The notes under the pieces are model-generated. The model was not told the origin of the DNA. It worked only from the letters and a program-made list of their open reading frames with translations, and did no database searches. Below, piece after piece: positions 1-8,071 of a stretch of 64,000 nucleotides of DNA. The stretch covers positions 310,001-374,000 of the forward strand of contig OX365942.1 of the NCBI GenBank assembly GCA_947243795.1. Reading direction: 5' to 3'. Every line of letters starts with the position of its first letter. Positions within the stretch are counted from its first letter, which is position 1. Source of the DNA: Saccharomyces uvarum. Its lineage: Eukaryota; Ascomycota; Saccharomycetes; Saccharomycetales; Saccharomycetaceae. A program made the translations under genes and the position numbers.

Positions 1-609
1 AGAACCACCCTCAGTGTGGAGAGCGGTAGAGTATATTACGGAAGTGGCATCTTGAGAACTAGTACTACTGGTCGTCAAAGTGTTTGCATTTTGTGAGCTT
101 TGTGACGTTGTGGAAGACGTTGTGGAAGAAGTTGTGGAAGACGTTGTGGAAGAAGTTGTGGAAGACGTTGTGGAAGACGTTGTGGAAGACGTTGTAGAAG
201 ACGTTGTAGAAGACGTTGTGGAAGAACTGGTCTGGCTATCAGAGTCAGAACTACTCACGCTATCACTGCTTGTATCGGATCCAATCTGGTATACAGAGTA
301 CGCGTCTGTACCACCACACATTTCGGTACCGTAACCTAAACAATATGCGTTACATGAAGTCGACGTAGATTCTGAACCGGAGGGGTTTGTACTGCCGCAA
401 AAACACTCAGAATGATTAAAAAGTGCAAAGTAGCTTGCACCTTTTGCATTACACTTTCCATAACAGTACGAACTTGTCTGGTAGGAATACGAATCGTCTT
501 GTGAAAAGTCGGAAGGCAGTGAGCTAAAACAGTCTACCAACGTATAGGTGCTTGCTTGCGATAAAGCGGGCAATACAGCCAGAAGCAAACTAAATTTGTT
601 CAGTCTCAT
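1..609 (-). CDS. WSC1: Cell-wall integrity sensor Wsc1/Slg1, N-terminal part (runs off the left edge)
   Basis: The first 203 codons of a plasma-membrane wall-stress sensor that signals through Rom2, Rho1 and Pkc1 to the Slt2 MAP kinase. The ATG is at 607-609 on the minus strand. Residues 1 to about 20 form a hydrophobic signal peptide. A WSC domain follows with eight cysteines (residues 27, 49, 53, 69, 71, 86, 90, 98), the full family set. From about residue 112 the chain is Ser/Thr-rich, with a short TTSS-type repeat that would be heavily O-mannosylated. The transmembrane segment and cytoplasmic tail lie outside the window. Domain spacing and sequence match S. cerevisiae SLG1 (YOR008C), which also neighbours TIR4. 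The Ser/Thr repeat makes a long valine/glutamate-rich frame on the other strand that is not a gene. Confidence 0.95.
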   Translation of the reverse strand, partial: MRLNKFSLLLAVLPALSQASTYTLVDCFSSLPSDFSQDDSYSYQTSSYCYGKCNAKGASYFALFNHSECFCGSTNPSGSESTSTSCNAYCLGYGTEMCGGTDAYSVYQIGSDTSSDSVSSSDSDSQTSSSTTSSTTSSTTSSTTSSTTSSTTSSTTSSTTSSTTSSTTSQSSQNANTLTTSSTSSQDATSVIYSTALHTEGGS

Positions 610-2547
610 GTTGTGCTTTGAATTTCCTTATGCTAGTTCTTATACCAGCTGAAGTATTATCCTAAATAGATGAGTTTCCTTCAAAACCTCTTTTTCTTTT
701 TTCTTGGTTTTCTTTCTGCCTCTCCTTATTTTAAACTTATGGACGATGATGGCTTCTCTTTTGCTGTTGTGCGCCTGTTTTGCAGAGGGTGAGTGTCAAG
801 TACGAAGTGTCTTTTAATGTTAGCCCTACTTTGGGTTTGCTGCGTTATACAAGAAAGCTTCTATCGCACTAAATTCTTCCAAATGAGGCTATGATACGCC
901 AAACCGCTTTTTATTTTCCCCTCCGTTTCCCTCCGTTTCTCTTCGAAAATTACATTAACCTCTTCACGGTGTAGCGGTATTTCCATCTTGAGATAGGAAA
1001 GGCGGAGAAAAATTTTCTGAGAGAAAAGAATCTTGAGAATGTGATGGATGATTTTACAAATCTTTCAATGAAAGAGCGCGTGCTTTGCAGTTCATTTCCT
1101 ACGTCAACAAGTGAAGTGGAGTTGACGTGGCTCTATTTATTGTATTATTGCTTATCATTCGTAGGGGGCCGCAAGGCGGGCAAGAAAAGATATACAAGAG
1201 GGATGGGATGGCACGCACTACCGTCGCTGGCCTCGATACCGGCGCCGGCACTGGTGGAATGGCTCATTTCATCATCCAAAGCCGACAAGAAAGTTAAACA
1301 GGGCAGGTTAGGAATGATAGCATGCAAGACAGGGAAATGAATGTGCAACGATCTTGATTTTAAGGCTACATGTAAAAATTAAAATCACCGTAGATATCTT
1401 AAATAATCGTAAGCAGCTTGCAAGGCTTTTTAGTTGCAAAACACTACCCAACGTAGTCCTATGCGGTAAGCCCCATGGAGGTAAAGAAACTATCTGGAGA
1501 ACAATGAATTAGTGAGGGGCCTCACAGGTTGGCCAGAATGATAAATAGGAAACAGCTCTTTGAACGGGATTCAGAACTCTACAGCGTAAGCATACAAAAA
1601 CCTAATCTTAAAAAAAATATAAGTGAATACAGGCAAGGAACCGACTGCGGCTAGAGTGCTAAGATAGAATGTCATTGTTTTCTCGATAGGCCTCAAATCT
1701 TGCGATTTATATATCTTTCATTCTTACGGCGTACAGAGAGCCTCGTCCCAGCAAACGCGCTGCCATCCTCTAAAAGAACCTCCCAAACGGAAATGCGGTC
1801 TACCAAAAAAGCCAAGTCAGCGAACCATATTTACGCTTTCGTTAACCAAACGGATGTTGATAAGGAACCGTGCTAAAAAGGGCAATATATGGGGTTCACG
1901 GTTTCCCGGGTGCCAGTCTAATAATTCGTTTACAGCGCATGACAGGCACTCCGGAGGAATCCAAGATCAGAAAAAGGCACACATACCGCACAGGGAAGAA
2001 AAAACAATTGCTACCAGCCCACGGTTCGTATGGGGCAACCGCGGTCATAAAGTTCCCTTTACGAACTGGCACAATTCAGCTGCGGTTCCTAAAATAAAAC
2101 ACACCTTCAAACCATCATGACCCGAAGAAAACCCTGAAGATACCACAATGGCAACCAAAGGCAACTTAAAAAGGCAAACGAAGCACTCTTCAACAATAGC
2201 GCTCACTGAACCCCGCGCAGAGGCGACGCCATGCGCAGTTTCTCAGTGGAAATTTTCGTAGCAACCCGTCCGTCTTCAGAAATAAAGTGAACATGAGAAA
2301 AAAAATGACAGAAAATATTAAGAGGGTTCCTAAACGATTTATCTCTGGCAAACAAGATGTTCAGAAAGGGAAGTTGGTAAATTCTTTGCCTTTCCAATGG
2401 TCGATCATTCAACACTCTGGAGTATATAAAGGGAAGGATCGCCGTAACAGATCGATGATTAGCCTGGCATCTTGCTTCAACACTGATCTTGTATCTTAAA
2501 AAGTCTCCAAAAAACACCTTTCACTCGCTTATACCCATAACTATACA
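610..2547. promoter_or_regulatory. WSC1/TIR4 divergent intergenic region
   Basis: A 1.9-kb gap between the divergent starts of WSC1 and TIR4, long for yeast but typical for anaerobically controlled TIR genes. No frame here looks like a protein. A TATA-like stretch (GTATATAAAGG) at about 2410-2420 lies some 130 bp before the TIR4 ATG and probably serves TIR4. A sequence close to a Rox1 hypoxic-repressor site (TCATTGTTTTCTC) lies near 1670. The TIR4 leader holds CTCGCTTATA at 2524-2533, which is also found in the TIR2 leader. Confidence 0.5.
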
Positions 2548-3948
2548 ATGTCTTTAACTAAAATTGCTTTACTAGCAGCTCTCGCTGCTTTTGTCTCTGC
2601 CCAAACTGAAGCAGAAATTGACGAATTGAACGTTGTTTTGGCCGATGTCAAGAGTAACATTGGTGACTACATTTTGTTGTCACAAGATTCAACTTCTGGT
2701 TTCTCCTTGGCCAATATGCCAGCTGGTGTTTTGGAAATTGGTTTTGAGTTAGCTTCTGCCACTGACGATTCCTACACCACTTTATACTCTAATGTTGATT
2801 TCGCTGCTGTCGCCACTTTCTTGACCATGTTGCCATGGTACTCTTCCAGATTGGAACCTGAGATTGAAGCCTTATTAGCAACTATTTCTACTTCTGCTAC
2901 AACTTCTTCTGCTGCTGCCACTTCTACTGTTGCCAGCTCTTCCGCTGATGCCACTTCTGCTGTTGCCAGTTCTTCCGCTGATGTCACTTCTACTGTCGCC
3001 AGCTCTTCCGCTGATGTCACTTCTACTGTCGCCAGCTCTTCCGCTGATGTCACTTCTACTGTTGCCAGCTCTTCCGCTGATGCCACTTCTGCTGTTGCCA
3101 GCTCTTCCGCTGATGCCACTTCTGCTGTTGCCAGCTCTTCCGCTGATGTCACTTCTGCTGCCGCTTCCTCTTCTGCTGCCGCCTCTTCATCAGCTCAAGC
3201 TGCCAGCTCTTCTGCTGCTGCCACTAGCTCTTCTGCTGCTGCTGCCAGCTCTTCTGCTGCTGCCTCTTCATCAGCTCAAGCTGCCAGCTCCTCCGCTGCC
3301 GCCTCTTCATCTGCCGCTGTTTTGTCTTCAACTCAAGCTTCTAACGCTACTGTTGCCGCCTCTTCTGCTACAACCTCTTCCGCTGCCAAGATTTCCAGCT
3401 CAGTTGCTCCTTATAACTCTACTACCGCCGCTGGTTCTTCCACTTCCAGTATTGTCGCATCTAGAAACGGTACCACTGTTACTGAAACTGCTAACACTGT
3501 TGTCACCAAAGAAACTACCGTCTGTGACTACTCTTCCACATCTGCTGTCGTTCCAGTCACCTCTACCGGTTACAACTCTACTCAACCAAAGGTCTCTACT
3601 ACCACTGTCTGCAGCACATGCAAGGAAGGTACCTCTACCGCTACTGATTATTCTACGTTAAAGACTACAGTTACCGTCTGTGACTCCGCTTGTCAAGCCA
3701 AGAAGTCATCTACTACCACTGTCTGCAGCACATGCAAGGAAGGTACCTCTACCGCTACTGATTATTCTACGCTAAAGACTACAGTTACCGTCTGTGACTC
3801 CGCTTGTCAAGCCAAGAAGTCTTCTACTGCCATTAAGGTACAATCCACAACCACTGGTATCGTTGAACAAACCGAAAATGGTGCTGCTAAGGCTGTTATT
3901 GGTATGGGTGCTGGTGCTTTGGCCGCCGTTGCTGCCATGTTGCTATAA
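2548..3948 (+). CDS. TIR4: GPI-anchored cell wall mannoprotein Tir4
   Basis: A 466-residue Srp1/Tip1-family wall mannoprotein, made mainly under anaerobic or cold conditions in S. cerevisiae. Residues 1-18 are a signal peptide ending VSA. The conserved Pau/Tir domain spans about 20-115. A Ser/Ala/Thr-rich stalk follows, including seven tandem 11-residue units (about 128-204). Two nearly identical 38-residue cysteine repeats lie at 350-387 and 388-425. The C-terminus is a hydrophobic GPI signal after an ENGAAKA segment, the likely anchor site. S. cerevisiae Tir4 is a little longer (487), a difference that repeat number can explain. It lies tail-to-tail with its paralogue TIR2. The Ser/Ala tract opens long low-complexity shadow frames on both strands that are not genes. 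Confidence 0.93.
   Translation: MSLTKIALLAALAAFVSAQTEAEIDELNVVLADVKSNIGDYILLSQDSTSGFSLANMPAGVLEIGFELASATDDSYTTLYSNVDFAAVATFLTMLPWYSSRLEPEIEALLATISTSATTSSAAATSTVASSSADATSAVASSSADVTSTVASSSADVTSTVASSSADVTSTVASSSADATSAVASSSADATSAVASSSADVTSAAASSSAAASSSAQAASSSAAATSSSAAAASSSAAASSSAQAASSSAAASSSAAVLSSTQASNATVAASSATTSSAAKISSSVAPYNSTTAAGSSTSSIVASRNGTTVTETANTVVTKETTVCDYSSTSAVVPVTSTGYNSTQPKVSTTTVCSTCKEGTSTATDYSTLKTTVTVCDSACQAKKSSTTTVCSTCKEGTSTATDYSTLKTTVTVCDSACQAKKSSTAIKVQSTTTGIVEQTENGAAKAVIGMGAGALAAVAAMLL
2929..3159 (+). repeat. Seven tandem 33-bp units in TIR4
   Basis: Seven 33-bp units encode VASSSADATSA or the variant VASSSADVTST. Each unit starts at GTTGCCAGC or GTCGCCAGC. Units differ mainly at the alternating Ala/Val and Ala/Thr codons. 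The in-frame array can change length without breaking the protein. Confidence 0.85.
3595..3822 (+). repeat. Tandem 114-bp cysteine repeat in TIR4 (two copies)
   Basis: Copy 1 is 3595-3708 and copy 2 is 3709-3822. By eye they differ at only about two bases, both synonymous. Each encodes 38 residues with four cysteines, including a CSTCKEG motif. Near identity points to a recent duplication or ongoing gene conversion. Confidence 0.9.
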
Positions 3949-4396
3949 TTTTAGTCCGTGTTGAAAATGTTCGTTCCACTTATGATATTATTATTTTAAC
4001 TTTTCTGTTATTCAAAGAGAAATACTTAAACTGTCATATGTACTCCTCTGTATTATATAAAAATTGACACATTCTAGTTTTCTATTTAAAAAAAGTTAAA
4101 ACGATGTTAAAGTAATTTATCACTAATCCAAGGCATTTCTAGAATAAATTTGTTGCGCATCCTCTGCAAATGATTGCTTCGAATAACATGAAAAGAACCC
4201 CTCGAACGAAGAGTTTAAGAGTATTCCAATTTTTTTGTTATTGCTGATATACCTACCGTGAATACTAAATAAAGCTGTCAGGGTAAAAAAAAAAAATACA
4301 CTAAGTTCCCACAATATCTTAATATTATTTAGAAAATTTAATTAAAAAATCAAAAATTGGTATATACGAACGTTAAGAATCCATTCAAAAATGGGA
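3949..4396. other. TIR4/TIR2 convergent 3' region
   Basis: About 450 bp of AT-rich DNA between the two stop codons. It should hold both polyadenylation signals. I see no gene, tRNA or LTR. Short open frames here have no protein-like character. Confidence 0.6.
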
Positions 4397-5194
4397 TTAT
4401 AACAACATAGCGGCAGCAGCCATGACACCGGCACCCATACCGATGACAGCCTTAGCAGCACCATTTTCGGTTTGCTCAGAAACAGTGCTGGTAGCTTGGA
4501 CTTGACCGTCACTGATTTGGGAAATAGCGGAAGCAGAACCGGAAGCAGTAGTAGAAGCCTTGGCGGAAGCGGAAGCAGCGGATGAAGCAACTGAAGAGGA
4601 AGCCTTGGCTGAAGAGGAAGCAGCAGAAGCAGCGGCGGAAGAAGAGGCAGCAGCAGAAGAGCTAGTGGCAGCAGCAGAAGAGGAGGCAGCAGCAGAAGAG
4701 GAGGCAGCAGCAGAAGAGGAGGCAGCAGCAGAAGAGGAGGCAGCAGCAGAAGAGCTAGTGGCAGCAGCAGAAGAGCTAGTGGCAGCAGCAGAAGAGCTAG
4801 TGGCAGCAGCAGAAGAGCTAGTGGCAGCAGCAGAAGAGGAGGCAGCAGCAGTGGTAGAAGTTCCTAACAAGGATTCCAAAGCTGGTTCCAATCTAGAAGA
4901 GTACCATGGCAACATAGTCAACAAAGAGGAGACGGCAGCGAAGTCAATTTCAGAGTACAAAGTGGTGTAGGAATCATCAGTGGCGGAAGCCAAAGCCATA
5001 CCAACGTCCAAAACACCGGATGGCAAACTAGACAAAGAGAAACCAGAAGATGAATCTTCAGCCAAACTTATGTATTGAGCCAAATTAGATTTGACATCGG
5101 CCAAAATAACGTTCAATTCGTCAATTTCTTCTTCAGTTTGGGCAGAGGCAAAAGCAGCGACGGCAGCTAGTAAAGCGATTTTAATGTAAGCCAT
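4397..5194 (-). CDS. TIR2: GPI-anchored cell wall mannoprotein Tir2
   Basis: A 265-residue Srp1/Tip1-family wall mannoprotein. The start codon is at 5192-5194. Residues 1-18 form a signal peptide. The Pau/Tir domain spans about 20-112 and closely matches TIR4, sharing ELNV, LADVKSN and TMLPWYSSRLEP. From about 115 to 215 it is almost pure Ser/Ala with TSSSAAA-type repeats. The C-terminus is a hydrophobic GPI signal (VIGMGAGVMAAAAMLL). S. cerevisiae TIR2 (YOR010C, 251 residues) is in the same place and orientation. TIR2 is induced by cold and anaerobiosis. Its upstream region has a sterol-response-like site and a Rox1-like sequence. Confidence 0.92.
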   Translation of the reverse strand: MAYIKIALLAAVAAFASAQTEEEIDELNVILADVKSNLAQYISLAEDSSSGFSLSSLPSGVLDVGMALASATDDSYTTLYSEIDFAAVSSLLTMLPWYSSRLEPALESLLGTSTTAAASSSAAATSSSAAATSSSAAATSSSAAATSSSAAASSSAAASSSAAASSSAAASSSAAATSSSAAASSSAAASAASSSAKASSSVASSAASASAKASTTASGSASAISQISDGQVQATSTVSEQTENGAAKAVIGMGAGVMAAAAMLL

Positions 5195-5383
5195 TTTTTG
5201 TTGTAGTAATTATAAGCGAGTGTGGGAATGTTCAGTCTATTGAGCTAGTAATGGATATAATCAAGAAGGAAGAGAATACTGAGTGAGAGTTCTTATTTGT
5301 TTAAATTTCACTGCCTACTTATATATCATTTCTCAAAGTTATACAATTCCTGAGCGGATATCTTTTACTATCCTCCTTACGCA

Positions 5384-5391
5384 CTCGTTTA
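5384..5391 (+). promoter_or_regulatory. Sterol-response-like site (Upc2/Ecm22 type) at TIR2
   Basis: CTCGTTTA lies about 190 bp upstream of the TIR2 start. This is the core seen in Upc2-bound anaerobic elements (TCGTTYAG / TCGTATA class). A Rox1-like ATTGTTC follows at about 5538-5544. Function is inferred from the motif and from the known anaerobic control of TIR genes. Confidence 0.4.
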
Positions 5392-7262
5392 TGCCCATCG
5401 TGCTGAATTGCCAAGAAAACCTGCACAAGATTCCGCGGTACTGTCGATGGTTGCTTTAGGAGAGCGCTACCAAGAGAAAAACTCTTGGCCTCGAAGATCG
5501 CCCGCGATTTAGCCCTGTATTGTTTCGCTGCGAGGTATTGTTCATGTTTCTGTGTGCCCTGCCCTGTACGAGGAACGATCAAAAAGCTTGGGAGGTGTTT
5601 TTAAAGGCTTAAACTACCTCATTTCTTTCTTGGCCTTTGTTCCTCCAGGGTTTTCTTGTCTTCTACATTTGGAAGCAATCGTCTTTTTTTGGAAATATGC
5701 GTCTCGTTTGGGAAATTTGGCCGGCCAAGGTTTTTTATACAGCTTTCCGTAGGCAACGCGCTGCAGAAGTGCGTGAACAGGCTGGGCAAATGAAAAAAAG
5801 ATCGCGTGCATTCCCAAAACGGAACCTGTTATTTTTCTCTGGGCATCGTTAACAATGAACTGAAAGGCAATTTCCACTGTCTCACAGGTGCTCTATTATT
5901 AGTCCTAGCGATCTGTTGAGAAATCGTACCTTTAACTGGTGTTATAGGCCAATTGCCAATAAAGTGAACTTCAAAATCGACCCAGTGAACGTCTTTTGTG
6001 GAACTATTTCCGAGCTGCTTGGCGTCCAAAGTTCTTGTGCACCCATTGTGCCACAAATAAGAAACTAAACGCACGTAATCGCCAAGAATGCCTCACTAGT
6101 GGAGAAAAAGAGGGGTCACCCCGCCTATGTGTACTTTTTCAACTCAGAAGTTTAATTTGTCATAAGAGTAACCTATTTGGCTGAATTTGCATTAGACAAA
6201 AAATAAACAGTTTGGATTCTCGGTTGCGTTAGTGTGCTAATTTCTCCCCCCCCCCGTCCTAAACGGTCTTGGCATCAGAGAATGTTTTTTCCCCAGATTG
6301 CTGCTTATCTTTGAATATTTGACTGAAGCTGTGGCACATTCACCTTCACATTTTCTTCTTGAGATTCAGGCGGGTATTATTCAACATATTCGAGGATCAG
6401 TAGAGATCTTGCCAAGAAATATGTTTTGAGCCTTATTCTCAATTTGATGAATACCGGGGAAAGAAATTTTAAGAACAAGATCACTTTTTACTGAATGAAA
6501 AATAAAAAGTGGCCTTTGTGTTGATATCCAAGAGTCGAACTTTGATAGAATCAAGACACCAAAAGTGTATCCAGATACTAGATTTATTTCTACAAAAAAA
6601 GGTCGTTGCCTTGCGAATATTTTGGGGGCGGGTCAGCCCTTTTTACTTTAGGTAGAGCCAGAAACTCTTGAATGTCAGATATCGAACTTCTTTTTTTTTT
6701 TTTTTTCTGCTTCGCGTCGTTTTCTTCGTTTAGCCTAGAACTCGAGTAAAAATAGGTGAAACTAAAGATAAAAGCTAACAAAGACTAGAGCCCAAACTTA
6801 TCGCACTTACAGAAATAAGCGTGTTAGAAGGGAAAATCGTCTGTTGTTTAGATTTCTCTTCAGCTTTTTTTTTTAAAAATTAAATCCATAGTGGTTTATT
6901 ATTTGGTAATGCTCAAGGACTAGGCTACTTAGCCTCCTATAGAATAAAACTCGAACGAAGAAATTTCAAACAACTCACTTAGGTTTCGACTATTGCCCCA
7001 TTTTTCAAAAAACAATACTAATAAATGATGTTTTCATTATAACCTTATTCGTATTCTAAAACTTCATATTAGTTGTACCTGACGTCTTAGGCGACAGATG
7101 ACCACAATACAAAGCATAAGTTGACCGAATAAAAAACTACAAAAATTTCATCTTTACATTCTCAACAACATCGCTCTTCTTTATATAACTTTGCAGGAAG
7201 GCCAGAAATAGGTTTTTTTGGCAAATATGTCTCTTCGCTTGAAAAAACTGTTTAATATTATC

Positions 7263-7270
7263 CTCGTTTA
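7263..7270 (+). promoter_or_regulatory. Distal sterol-response-like site at AUS1
   Basis: CTCGTTTA lies about 800 bp upstream of AUS1, the same octamer as in the TIR2 promoter. AUS1 is known to be induced by Upc2 when oxygen or sterol is low, so this is a plausible site. Confidence 0.35.
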
Positions 7271-7561
7271 CTCTTTACGACAGAAATGTGGTTAGAAATA
7301 TGCAGCCAGATGCAGTTGGGCTCTTCAAAAGGCAAACGCGCAAGAAGACATTCTAATATTAGATTATTGTTGTTTAGACTGTTGCTATCTCCTGCTGTAG
7401 CTTAATGTTCTACACGACAATACATATGCTCAGTTAGGCATTATCCCTGTTTTTGTATAGGGCAAGCTTGAACCATACGAACGTCTTCAACACTGGTGCG
7501 TCGTTTGCTTACATGATTCGCACGTGCCTTTGTAGGCAAAGGGGACTGCGTGGTTTTCAGT

Positions 7562-7574
7562 GTAAACAATGGGA
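7562..7574 (-). promoter_or_regulatory. Rox1-like hypoxic repressor site at AUS1
   Basis: The minus strand reads TCCCATTGTTTAC, close to the Rox1 consensus YYYATTGTTCTC. It is about 500 bp upstream of AUS1. The assignment rests on the motif alone. Confidence 0.35.
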
Positions 7575-7720
7575 AACATTATTTTTATAGGCACCGCTAC
7601 CCGTCGTTTCTTTTCACGCGCCGTCGTTCCAGGGGACAAGTTGTTTTTTGTATGGACTTCAAACTAGTACTGCTTTACAGATAGTGCCTGAAGATCACTC
7701 CATAATGCCTGTGAGACATG

Positions 7721-7728
7721 TAAACGAG
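7721..7728 (-). promoter_or_regulatory. Proximal sterol-response-like site at AUS1
   Basis: The minus strand reads CTCGTTTA about 345 bp upstream of the AUS1 start. It is the second AUS1 copy of this octamer and lies closer to the gene than the first. Confidence 0.4.
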
Positions 7729-8071
7729 CTCTATCGACAAAGTCCCTCTATGCGACTACAGCCACAGCAGCTTGCCTCCTGTACGATGTGACGGAAGAAA
7801 ATATGCGATGTGTGTCCTTTCATGCTTATTTTCTAATTCGAATATAAAGACGGTGCCTTTGCCCCATTTCTGGAATACTTGACATTTGTAATGGTACACA
7901 TCTTTGATTTTTAATTCTAGTCAGCCGCAGCTTTTTTCAGACAACTTTTGGACATAACTCCACATTTAAACAGAAATATTCTTGAAAGAGCCTTAGCCGA
8001 ATAGAAAAGACCGCTGTGAAAATCTTTTTTCTGAAGTCCTTAAAAAGCCACTTTTCTTTCCTTTAAGTGAT

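Larger units (their letters stand above)
5195..8071. promoter_or_regulatory. TIR2/AUS1 divergent intergenic region
   Basis: A 2.9-kb region between two anaerobically induced genes, as in S. cerevisiae. I see no convincing gene. The short frames lack codon character and many begin only with GTG or TTG. It holds three CTCGTTTA sites, Rox1-like sequences, a run of ten C (6246-6255) and several T tracts. The proximal TIR2 leader has CTCGCTTATA in the minus-strand sense at 5211-5220. Confidence 0.55.

Noticed and set aside
80-334. Valine/glutamate repeat frame on the plus strand
   Set aside because: It is the antisense of the Ser/Thr repeat of WSC1, starts with GTG and has no family-like content.
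1041-1340. 99-codon frame in the WSC1/TIR4 gap
   Set aside because: Begins at GTG/ATG by chance, no homology recognised, and lies in a promoter region.
1854-2120. 88-codon ATG frame upstream of TIR4
   Set aside because: Composition is not protein-like, it overlaps another equal frame, and no orthologue is known at this place.
2930-3661. 243-codon leucine/proline frame within TIR4
   Set aside because: Shifted-frame shadow of the Ser/Ala repeat.
4560-4970. Glutamate/alanine frame opposite TIR2
   Set aside because: Antisense of the TIR2 Ser/Ala repeat, no start context.
5552-5877. Overlapping short frames on both strands in the TIR2/AUS1 gap
   Set aside because: Several frames overlap on both strands, none with codon bias or recognisable motifs.
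6246-6255. Run of ten cytosines as a G-quadruplex or regulatory site
   Set aside because: A single G/C run cannot form a quadruplex alone, and no partner runs lie nearby.
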